Source of the DNA: an uncultured Clostridium sp.
GTDB taxonomy: Bacteria > Bacillota_A > Clostridia > Lachnospirales > Lachnospiraceae
Reading direction: 5' to 3'
DNA: 6,443 nt
Assembly: GCA_947174825.1 (NCBI GenBank)
Contig: CAMWKN010000092.1
Span: forward strand, 1-6,443
In this document: piece by piece, positions 1-5,534 of the stretch
How positions within the stretch are numbered: position 1 is the stretch's first letter
Layout: every line of letters starts with the position of its first letter
The notes under the pieces: generated by a model
Told to the model about the DNA's origin: nothing
Seen by the model: only the letters and a program-made list of their open reading frames with translations
Databases searched by the model: none
Position numbers and translations under genes: made by a program

Positions 1-252
1 TGCCAGATGCTGTGTCTGGAAGGAGGGTGTTATGCAGTGCTGACAGCTGTTGTGTCTATTATTTTGAGCAGTCTGCTCAGTACGATGTTGATCCGTTCCG
101 TGGGATTGATGTTTTTCCGATATCAGTTTACACTGTTTCCAGTTTTACTGTGTCTGCCATTTTTGTTCCTGATTGTGCTGGTGGTTCCGGTTCTCTGTTA
201 CCGAAATGTTAGCAGGATCAGTGTGGTGGAGCGAATGGGTACGGTAGAATAA
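1..252 (+). CDS. FtsX/MacB-like ABC transporter permease, C-terminal fragment
   Basis: The frame is open from base 1 (Cys-Gln-Met...) to the TAA at 250-252, so this is the last 83 residues of a longer gene that begins outside the window. Two hydrophobic segments are visible (about residues 10-32 and 43-65), separated by a short loop. They are followed by a short cytoplasmic tail ending ISVVERMGTVE. A Leu-Glu-Gly step before the penultimate helix and a tail with 'S(I/V)VERL'-like residues are typical of the C-terminal FtsX domain (family knowledge). Such permeases pair with an ATPase to export or detoxify peptides, or to act in cell-wall signalling. In Firmicutes they often sit beside a two-component system, which fits the response regulator that follows. 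The substrate cannot be told from this fragment. No clear terminator follows within the next 80 bases. Confidence 0.8.
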   Translation, partial: CQMLCLEGGCYAVLTAVVSIILSSLLSTMLIRSVGLMFFRYQFTLFPVLLCLPFLFLIVLVVPVLCYRNVSRISVVERMGTVE

Positions 253-332
253 TTTTGTTAATGGGAGTAGTAAGGATGATTTTTGCTTGAAAATAAACTC
301 GAAAAAATAAATGTGCATTTGCGACTTCTTTT

Positions 333-341
333 TGGTACAAT
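333..341 (+). promoter_or_regulatory. Extended -10 promoter for the response regulator
   Basis: TGG followed by TACAAT (336-341) matches a TGN-extended -10 with five of six consensus bases. The -35 region at 17-18 bases spacing (around 312-318) is poor, as is common for extended -10 promoters. It would start transcription near 348, giving a leader of about 40 bases. The phased CTTAAN repeats found at the two other promoters are absent here. Confidence 0.55.
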
Positions 342-387
342 GGTCATACTTGTTTAATGATTATGAACGAAAAAAGGATGGAATGCG

Positions 388-1059
388 ATGAATAACAAAA
401 CAATAATGATTGTGGATGATGATATTCCGATTGGAGATTTATTAGAGGAGGTTCTGACCAGAGAGGGTTACGGTGTAAGCCGTGCCTACTCTGGTACAGA
501 GGCTCTTCTTTTGCTGTCTGGCAGTTCTCCGGATTTGATTTTGTTGGATCTCATGCTGCCGGGACTGATAGGAGAGGAAGTGCTGCCGCAGATACAGGGG
601 ATTCCGGTAATTGTGGTCAGTGCCCGTGCCAGCGTACAGGACAAGGTGGATTTACTGATGGGAGGTGCAGTGGATTATATCACAAAGCCTTTCGATACCA
701 GAGAGTTGTTAGCGAGAATTGCAGTACAGCTTCGTAATGAAATACCAAGAGAGAAGGGGATGGAGCTTTCCCATGATGATATAGTTATGAAGCAAGATTC
801 TCATCAAGTGTTTATAGGAGAACAGGAAGTGCGTTTAACCAAAACAGAGTATGCTATTTTGAAATTGTTTCTGCAGAATCCTACTCAGGTTCTGGCAAAG
901 TCTGTTATTTTGGAACGGATTAATGAGGATACACCAGATTGTGTGGAAAGTTCCCTCAAGGTTCATATGAGTAATCTTCGGAAAAAACTGCGAGAGGGCG
1001 GAGGAAAGGATTATATTGAATCTGTCTGGGGAATTGGTTTTAAATGGGTGGATGGATAA
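388..1059 (+). CDS. OmpR/PhoB-family DNA-binding response regulator
   Basis: A 223-residue protein of normal length for the family. The N-terminal receiver domain (about 4-117) has the acidic pair D11/D12, phosphoacceptor D54 in 'LLDLMLPG', the conserved hydroxyl residue S78, and K100 in 'ITKPF'. The C-terminal winged helix (about 130-221) has 'LTKTEYAILKLFLQNP', the recognition helix 'ESSLKVHMSNLRKKL' and the wing 'VWGIGFKW'. Such proteins are phosphorylated by a sensor kinase and bind direct repeats as dimers (family knowledge). The start is set by an AAGGATGGA ribosome site at 374-382. It is separated from the upstream permease gene by 135 bases and has its own promoter. No histidine kinase gene follows. 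Instead, phased direct repeats begin at the base after its stop codon. Its target is inferred to include those repeats; the stimulus is unknown. Confidence 0.95.
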   Translation: MNNKTIMIVDDDIPIGDLLEEVLTREGYGVSRAYSGTEALLLLSGSSPDLILLDLMLPGLIGEEVLPQIQGIPVIVVSARASVQDKVDLLMGGAVDYITKPFDTRELLARIAVQLRNEIPREKGMELSHDDIVMKQDSHQVFIGEQEVRLTKTEYAILKLFLQNPTQVLAKSVILERINEDTPDCVESSLKVHMSNLRKKLREGGGKDYIESVWGIGFKWVDG

Positions 1060-1090
1060 TCTTAACCATATCTTAACGAATTCCTTAACA
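1060..1090 (+). promoter_or_regulatory. Three phased CTTAAC repeats, predicted OmpR/PhoB-family activator site
   Basis: CTTAAC occurs at 1061, 1072 and 1084, so the spacings are 11 and 12 bases, about one helical turn. The first two copies are TCTTAAC. The third runs into TAACAG and lies where a -35 hexamer would be. Direct repeats of this size and phase are the usual binding pattern of OmpR/PhoB-family dimers, for example the TTAACA-type boxes of Bacillus PhoP (established knowledge). The site starts one base after the response-regulator stop codon. That this regulator binds it is inference. Confidence 0.6.
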
Positions 1091-1107
1091 GCTTTTTTAC
1101 TTCTTCA

Positions 1108-1116
1108 TGGTATTAT
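1108..1116 (+). promoter_or_regulatory. Extended -10 promoter downstream of the phased repeats
   Basis: TGG plus TATTAT (1111-1116) forms an extended -10. No -35 hexamer lies at 17 bases; TAACAG (1086-1091) and the phased repeats occupy that place, suggesting an activator-dependent promoter. Transcription would start near 1123 and either give a leader of about 268 bases for the exported-protein gene or a separate short RNA. Confidence 0.5.
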
Positions 1117-1134
1117 GATGCTAGTGCATCATAA
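1113..1134 (+). repeat. Nine-base-pair inverted repeat over the -10 and predicted start point
   Basis: TTATGATGC (1113-1121) and GCATCATAA (1126-1134) are perfect inverted repeats around a TAGT loop. The left arm overlaps the -10 hexamer and the right arm lies just past the predicted start. It could be an operator for a dimeric repressor, or a stem at the 5' end of the transcript. It lacks a T-run, so it is not a terminator. Confidence 0.5.
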
Positions 1135-1212
1135 ACGAAGTTTCTTACAAACAAGCTTGTCTAAAATTATGATAAACTAGAATCAAAAGTAGACAGCAAT
1201 GTATGTTTACAG

Positions 1213-1228
1213 GCAATTAGGTAATTGC
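1213..1228. repeat. Dyad GCAATTA-GG-TAATTGC
   Basis: Perfect seven-base arms are separated by two bases. The element lies about 35 bases upstream of the -35 of the promoter at 1263. Its size and tight spacing suit a binding site for a dimeric helix-turn-helix protein better than an RNA hairpin. Function is inferred only from symmetry and position. Confidence 0.4.
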
Positions 1229-1262
1229 GAAACTAATGCTCGAAAAAGCAAAAAAATGTCCT

Positions 1263-1291
1263 TTGATAAGGATAAGTCAGCAAAATATAAC
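1263..1291 (+). promoter_or_regulatory. Sigma-70-type promoter for the exported-protein gene
   Basis: TTGATA (1263-1268), a 17-base spacer and TATAAC (1286-1291) each match consensus at five of six positions. It is the best-formed promoter in the window. Transcription would start near 1298 and give a leader of about 93 bases. It lies within the AT-rich part of the intergenic stretch, so the gene may have carried its own promoter when it arrived. Confidence 0.6.
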
Positions 1292-1332
1292 AACAGATTA
1301 CTGATTACATCAAAATAGGTGCACTGAAATAA

Positions 1333-1359
1333 GCCATAGGTTCTGGCGTTTCGCAAACG
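1333..1359 (+). other. Two adjacent small hairpins in the leader of the exported-protein gene
   Basis: GCCA (1333-1336) can pair with TGGC (1344-1347), and CGTTT (1347-1351) with AAACG (1355-1359). AAATA (1327-1331) and TATTT (1362-1366) could close the pair as an outer stem. ATAG in the first loop could instead pair with CTAT at 1361-1364, a possible pseudoknot. The structure sits just before the ribosome site (AAAGGATGG, 1376-1384). No known riboswitch class is recognised, and short stems like these can arise by chance. Confidence 0.3.
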
Positions 1360-1390
1360 ACTATTTATTAATGAGAAAGGATGGTTTATT

Positions 1391-3727
1391 ATGAAAAAAA
1401 TCAAAAGTATTGCTGTATTGTTATGCATCTGTATGATACTTCCAAGGACACCACTAGCAAAAGCGAATGAAAAACAAGGCGCAGAAACATGGAAATTATC
1501 AGACATTGAATTATCCCACACATCATTGTCATTTCAGATAAGTTCTGTTGACAAGGCACAGGAAGCTATTTTATTTGTTCAAACTTCGGATTCTGATTCT
1601 TCCACAAAGGAAGAAGACATTATTACCTATGAGATTCCATTCACAATTACAAGTTCTACAGAAAATATAACAGTTGATATTCCGGACGGTGGCTACTTAA
1701 CACCGGAACATTATTATGATATATCTGTAAAAGACGCTGATGGAAATGAGACATCAAAAAGCAAAAAGTATTTGAGCAAACATAAATATGGTTATTGGAT
1801 ATATTATAAAACATATCCTAATTGGGTTGAAGTAGAAAATGACAATTACGGATCTTGTCATGTGAGCGCTACAGTTGGTTTTCAAGAATATAAAATAGAT
1901 TTAGGCGGACAAGAAAAAGGTGTGATTGAGTATCCCACTCAAACTGTCGGTACAACGATTGAATTAAAATGGTGGGATGACTATGGATGCAGTGGTAACG
2001 ACACAAAAAAAGTGGAGAATGAATATTTAAAGGTTCCAAGTGTATTTGCTTGGAAAGATTCTATTACAGCACGTAATCCATATATGTCAGAAAATGAAAG
2101 AATTGCTGTTGAAGTGGAAGGAAAAACTTATTATAGTTCATATGGAGCGGCAAACAAAATAATACCTGATTTTGTGACATATCCCCAAGTAGCAGATTCT
2201 ACCTCAAAAATTAAGATTTGGCTTGAGAGCAAAAATGGTTCTAAGTCTGAGGAAAAAGAATGCGACATAAGAGATTGTGATTTGAATGCTTGTAAAATAA
2301 CTTGCAGTCCATTCCAAGCACAAGCAACCGGGAACGTGGAAGCAAACGAATATGGTCATTCCATTATCAAAGTTGCAACAACAATAGATGGCAAAGAATA
2401 TAGTTGTGATGTGACGAGTGATGGTACATTTTGTTTGGAGTATCCAGACCAGAAAAATAGTTCTTCTATCACGATTCAATTTATTGATAAACATGGTTGT
2501 AATATATCAAAAGAGTATTCAATTATTAATGTATTACGGTACCAAAAAAACAGAATTGTAATATTACCTTCCAGGGCTTATGCTGACGTATATGATGGTA
2601 CGAGGATTGCAGTAAAAATTGGTGAACAGATCTATTATAGTGATTATGCTCCTAATACAGATTCTTTAACCGAAACAACAAGAGTAACGGTATCTTATCC
2701 TTTACAAAAACCAGGCAAGGAAATGTCTGTATGGTATGAGAAGGCCAATACGTCAAAAAGTCCAATCTATAATGTTGTGCTTGATGAAAGGATATACGAA
2801 ATTTCTGCGGATGATGTGCGAACTTCCACGATTACAGGAAATATAAAGAATGATTTCGTAGATTTTAATGTTTATGTGCAGGTAAACGGAGTAGAATATA
2901 AAGCTAATTTGAACAAAAATGCAGAAAATAAACATTATATAACATTTTCTTGCAATTATCCAAAACAAAAGGTAGGAAATACCGTTAAGGTCATTGTCAG
3001 AGATAATGATGGTTATGAGTGTTCGAAGACTTTTGTTATGAATAATATTAAACCTAAAATTAATTTAAAAAAGATTGATACATCAACAACAAGGGTACAA
3101 GGGACGACAGTTGCAGGATCAGCAGTAACAATAAAGATTAAAAATAAAACCTATACGGGTAAAGCGGATAAAAATGGTAATTTTTCTATAAAAATCAAAC
3201 CTAAAAAAACTGGTACAAAGGTTACAGTTAATGTAGTTTCGCCAGAAGGCTATACAAATTCAAAAACAACAAAAATATCAAAAGTAGATGGATATGCCGA
3301 ATTATCAAACTATGTATTTTACACTAGTACAAAAGCAAAACTTACTGTAAGGCATGGCAGCAAAGGAGACAAACTCAAAGTTAAGATTGGAGGCCGTACA
3401 TATACAAAGAAATTAAAGTCAAACAAGAAAAAACAAAAAATAACTATTAAAATAAAAAAAGCAGCAGCAGGAAGCAAAATAAAGATTACATTATTTGATA
3501 AATATGGTGCAAAAAAAGGAGCGGAATCCGGTATGGTTTATTATGGAAATGCAATTTATGTTGGAATGTCAGCTCGTAATGCAACATTAACTACTTGGGG
3601 AAGCCCTGTCAGACGCAATAACTGGGGCACGGGATATGAACAATGGGTTTTTGAATCTGCGAATAGTACAGTATATGCATACATTAAAAATGGAAAAGTA
3701 TTTAATCTTCAACATTTAAACTATTAA
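1391..3727 (+). CDS. Exported multi-domain beta-sandwich repeat protein with C-terminal BamE-like domain
   Basis: A 778-residue protein; the start is supported by AAAGGATGG six bases upstream. Residues 1-26 form a signal peptide: MKKIK, a hydrophobic core, then an AKA|N cleavage site. Residues about 34-130 look like a fibronectin-III/Ig-type sandwich. From about 131 to 555, two module types alternate, A (about 150-205, 320-375, 490-546) and B (about 222-290, 395-460). The period is about 170 residues: the 'YP' pairs are at 181, 351 and 523 in A, and at 264 and 436 in B. Two very lysine-rich Ig-like modules follow (about 565-640 and 641-717) with 'KIxxKTYTGKADKNGNFSIKIK'-type strands, as in bacterial Ig domains. 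Residues 718-778 resemble a BamE/SmpA-like fold: 'VGMS', 'WGSP', 'EQWVF', 'YAYIKNGKV'. There is no LPXTG motif, catalytic motif or C-terminal membrane helix, so it is probably secreted or held to the wall by charge. It is more AT-rich than its neighbours, suggesting acquisition. I do not recognise a named protein; an adhesin-like or wall-associated role is a guess. Confidence 0.8.
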   Translation: MKKIKSIAVLLCICMILPRTPLAKANEKQGAETWKLSDIELSHTSLSFQISSVDKAQEAILFVQTSDSDSSTKEEDIITYEIPFTITSSTENITVDIPDGGYLTPEHYYDISVKDADGNETSKSKKYLSKHKYGYWIYYKTYPNWVEVENDNYGSCHVSATVGFQEYKIDLGGQEKGVIEYPTQTVGTTIELKWWDDYGCSGNDTKKVENEYLKVPSVFAWKDSITARNPYMSENERIAVEVEGKTYYSSYGAANKIIPDFVTYPQVADSTSKIKIWLESKNGSKSEEKECDIRDCDLNACKITCSPFQAQATGNVEANEYGHSIIKVATTIDGKEYSCDVTSDGTFCLEYPDQKNSSSITIQFIDKHGCNISKEYSIINVLRYQKNRIVILPSRAYADVYDGTRIAVKIGEQIYYSDYAPNTDSLTETTRVTVSYPLQKPGKEMSVWYEKANTSKSPIYNVVLDERIYEISADDVRTSTITGNIKNDFVDFNVYVQVNGVEYKANLNKNAENKHYITFSCNYPKQKVGNTVKVIVRDNDGYECSKTFVMNNIKPKINLKKIDTSTTRVQGTTVAGSAVTIKIKNKTYTGKADKNGNFSIKIKPKKTGTKVTVNVVSPEGYTNSKTTKISKVDGYAELSNYVFYTSTKAKLTVRHGSKGDKLKVKIGGRTYTKKLKSNKKKQKITIKIKKAAAGSKIKITLFDKYGAKKGAESGMVYYGNAIYVGMSARNATLTTWGSPVRRNNWGTGYEQWVFESANSTVYAYIKNGKVFNLQHLNY

Positions 3728-3814
3728 GATGCAGCGAGATGCAAAGGAGTATGAAAGGTCGTTCCTGGATCAGCGGTACCTAAAAACAGTCAACAATCAG
3801 CTGTCAGCGCTGAG
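3728..3814. other. Higher-GC spacer between the exported-protein gene and the terminator
   Basis: About half of these 87 bases are G or C by hand count, clearly more than in the preceding gene. They include a ten-base palindrome TCAGCGCTGA (3804-3813). A frame from the ATG at 3729 stays open, but it has no ribosome site, runs through the terminator stem and continues antisense to the CPBP gene, so I do not call it a gene. It may be the tail of an older gene left when the AT-rich gene came in; that is inference. Confidence 0.35.
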
Positions 3815-3849
3815 GAAAAATGCGGTGGTTCATTACCACCGCATTTTTC
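3815..3849. terminator. Bidirectional rho-independent terminator
   Basis: A perfect 15-base-pair stem, GAAAAATGCGGTGGT (3815-3829) with ACCACCGCATTTTTC (3835-3849), encloses a five-base TCATT loop. The GC-rich core is flanked by an A-run on one side and a T-run on the other, so it can end transcription on both strands. It lies between the convergent exported-protein gene (+) and CPBP gene (-), six bases from the latter's stop codon. Confidence 0.92.
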
Positions 3850-3854
3850 AGAAG

Positions 3855-4688
3855 TTATTTACTGGTTATGCTCTGTTCTGCATACTTGCTTTTAGATTTT
3901 CTGGCAAGGAACAGACCGATAAACAGAACAATTGAATTTGCCAATATATTTGGAATAACAGCACTAAAAGGCATGTCAACAGCTTCATTGGTAGAAGTGG
4001 AGATCTTGTAGAATATAACTGGTAAGTCGGTGGCAATATCAATCAATGTATGGTAAAAAACAACAACCCATATGTTTTTGAATCTTAAATACAATGCCCC
4101 CAAAAAAACACCGATAAAAATGGCGCCAACGGTTTGAACTGTTGTAGAATTAATCTCTTCTGGGTTATCAAAAAGGTTCAGTATATGAGTAGCTCCAAAT
4201 AGTATGGAAGAAATTAGGAGAGACCAGATCATACCTTTATATTGCAGGCGCTTTGTTTTTTCTAAAAGGATATTTAATATCAGTCCTCGAAATAGAAACT
4301 CTTCAAAAATACCGACAAATATCTGTTCTATAATTACCATAATGATGAGATACAGAGAGGGCATTATCATAGGATATTCCGATAAATCATCAATGGCTAC
4401 GGCTACATTACCGATTACGATAAAAAGCATCAGAATACCTGTCAGTATTCCACGGAAGAAGTTTTTCTTTTTCATACCAAAGCTTTTGAGATCTAAAATT
4501 TGTTTATAAAAGAGTACAATAACGATGCTGCCAAGCAGCCTTCCGATAGATTCTGCCAATCGGGCTTCAACAGCACAATACGTCAACAGAATGTGGGTTA
4601 TGTTATATATAGCAAAACTGACTATAATTGCTAGGAAGCAGAATATTCCGGTGTGCAATGTATTTTCTGTAATCCATTTCTTTATCAT
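3855..4688 (-). CDS. CPBP-family intramembrane metalloprotease (CAAX/Abi type)
   Basis: A 277-residue polytopic membrane protein with about seven or eight hydrophobic segments. The family's three motifs are all present: 'EEFLFRG' with E129, E130 and R134; 'FGATH' ending at H168; and 'HTLID' with H213 and D217. These residues are the expected metal-binding and catalytic set of the CPBP/CAAX-protease family (PF02517), so the enzyme looks intact. In Firmicutes, family members process peptides or protect against bacteriocins (family knowledge); the substrate here is unknown. The frame could extend to 4814, but the ATG at 4688 is chosen because GGGAGAA (4694-4700 on the minus strand) sits five bases before it and the extra 42 residues have no such site. 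The tail is basic (ARKSKSKYAEQ). It is transcribed alone, convergent with the exported-protein gene and divergent from the next gene. Confidence 0.92.
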   Translation of the reverse strand: MIKKWITENTLHTGIFCFLAIIVSFAIYNITHILLTYCAVEARLAESIGRLLGSIVIVLFYKQILDLKSFGMKKKNFFRGILTGILMLFIVIGNVAVAIDDLSEYPMIMPSLYLIIMVIIEQIFVGIFEEFLFRGLILNILLEKTKRLQYKGMIWSLLISSILFGATHILNLFDNPEEINSTTVQTVGAIFIGVFLGALYLRFKNIWVVVFYHTLIDIATDLPVIFYKISTSTNEAVDMPFSAVIPNILANSIVLFIGLFLARKSKSKYAEQSITSK

Positions 4689-4731
4689 AAGTGTTCTCCC
4701 TTTAATGTACTGAATAAAATTTTTATATTTA

Positions 4732-4765
4732 ATCATACCATACCATGGCTTAATTATTAATGCAA
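4732..4765 (-). promoter_or_regulatory. Promoter of the CPBP protease gene
   Basis: On the minus strand, TTGCAT (4760-4765) is followed by a 17-base spacer and TATGGT (4737-4742) with an upstream TGG. Five bases further on, a second TGG-extended -10, TATGAT (4732-4737), is closer to consensus. Either could be used; both place the start about 35-45 bases upstream of the ATG. The tandem arrangement comes from a direct repeat of TGGTA. Confidence 0.45.
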
Positions 4766-4879
4766 TACAAAAGCAAAGGAATTTTATTTGCCAGATCAAA
4801 TAGAAACAATTCACAGTAAACAGAAGAGCTATTCCTATAAATTGTTAAAGCCTGGTTTGGCGATAGAAAAAGAGGAAAA

Positions 4880-4917
4880 AATATGGTATTCTAATTATGA
4901 TGGATATGAACCATATT
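4880..4917. repeat. Eight-base inverted repeat AATATGGT / ACCATATT
   Basis: AATATGGT (4880-4887) and ACCATATT (4910-4917) are perfect inverted copies separated by 22 bases, in the 279-base spacer between the divergent CPBP and two-helix protein genes. The left arm overlaps a possible extended -10 (TGG TATTCT, 4884-4892) for the rightward gene. An operator is possible. The rest of this spacer shows no gene and no strong rightward -35. Confidence 0.3.
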
Positions 4918-4967
4918 CTTTATGTTGGTGTGGGGTGGCGTTTAGCGGTTCAGAGAGGAGGATTAGT

Positions 4968-5474
4968 ATGAAGATTGATATTAGACGGGGATACTACGGC
5001 ATTAGCGGTTTTCTGGTGGAAGGAATCGTTTTTTTACTTGTGTTTTTTGCTATATTTTTCATTACTCTTTTATTACCGGATTCTATGGTAGAGCAGCATG
5101 ACGAAATGATTTCTCTGATAGCAGTGGTATTGGCAATGGCTGCTGCAATACTGGTAGAGTATGTCATGGAACGAAAGTATGGTGTGACACAGCAGTTGTT
5201 GGTCACTTTTGAGGAAGATAGATGTGTGCTGCGCAAAGGACGTAGAGAGTGGAGCGTGCCATATCAGGAAATTACATCTGTGGTAAAGGTAATGGCGTTT
5301 AACCGTATTTTTGATGAAAAGGGTGCTTATCGGGTAACCATTCAGTGGAAGGGGCATAGATCTATTACTTTCTGGACGACAGATCAGGAGTACCAGGAGC
5401 ATAGGGATTTCGAGGATACCCAGTTGTATGAACTGTATCTGGGAATGAAAAGCCATGGTGTAAAATGTTGTTAG
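4968..5474 (+). CDS. Two-helix membrane protein with C-terminal soluble domain (YcxB/PH-like)
   Basis: A 168-residue protein. The frame is open upstream to 4788, but the ATG at 4968 is chosen for the strong AGGAGG site six bases before it (4956-4961). Residues about 14-36 and 47-66 are hydrophobic helices joined by a short acidic loop. The remaining 100 residues are predicted to be mostly strands, with 'LLVTFEEDRCVLRKGRREWSV' (in part), 'PYQEITSVVKV' and 'YRVTIQW', and end in a helix. This layout resembles YcxB-like or bacterial PH-like membrane proteins, in which the soluble part faces the cytoplasm (family knowledge, tentative). No catalytic motif is seen. The HAD gene follows 60 bases later on the same strand with no terminator between, so co-transcription is likely. 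Function unknown. Confidence 0.8.
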   Translation: MKIDIRRGYYGISGFLVEGIVFLLVFFAIFFITLLLPDSMVEQHDEMISLIAVVLAMAAAILVEYVMERKYGVTQQLLVTFEEDRCVLRKGRREWSVPYQEITSVVKVMAFNRIFDEKGAYRVTIQWKGHRSITFWTTDQEYQEHRDFEDTQLYELYLGMKSHGVKCC

Positions 5475-5534
5475 AGTTGTGTAGCGGGTTTTTTGCTTGG
5501 ATACTGGCTGGCCTGCAGAAAGGAGTTGGCACCT

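Larger units (their letters stand above)
1060..1390 (+). other. Gene-free regulatory stretch between the regulator and the exported-protein gene
   Basis: These 331 bases hold no convincing gene on either strand. They contain, in order, phased CTTAAC repeats, an extended -10, a nine-base-pair hairpin, a short palindrome ACAAGCTTGT (1151-1160), the dyad at 1213-1228, a sigma-70 promoter at 1263-1291, and a leader with two small hairpins. The composition changes from mixed to AT-rich at roughly 1095. I looked for c-di-GMP-I, preQ1 and other common riboswitch cores and found no convincing match. Confidence 0.7.

Noticed and set aside
1204..1360. Possible c-di-GMP or preQ1 riboswitch suggested by GGCAA, GCGAAAC and AGGTTCT
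   Set aside because: The conserved cores and pairing of those classes cannot be assembled; only isolated short matches are present.
1371..1394. Tiny upstream frame of seven codons (MRKDGLL) whose stop overlaps the exported-protein start
   Set aside because: It has no ribosome site and its codons are the ribosome site of the downstream gene; the ATGA overlap is likely chance.
3729..3935. Plus-strand open frame of 68 codons after the exported-protein gene
   Set aside because: It lacks a ribosome site, runs through the terminator hairpin and ends antisense inside the CPBP gene.
4689..4814. N-terminal extension of the CPBP protease by 42 residues
   Set aside because: It would span the predicted promoter and ribosome site; the GGGAGAA site five bases before 4688 marks the start.
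4788..4967. Upstream in-frame extension of the two-helix membrane protein by 60 codons
   Set aside because: No ribosome site is present near 4788, while a strong AGGAGG precedes the ATG at 4968. The extension also overlaps the upstream region of the divergent CPBP gene.
5476..5504. Possible separate promoter for the HAD gene (TTGTGT, 17 bases, GATACT)
   Set aside because: The -35 matches only three of six and the -10 four of six consensus bases, with no extended -10; co-transcription is the simpler view.
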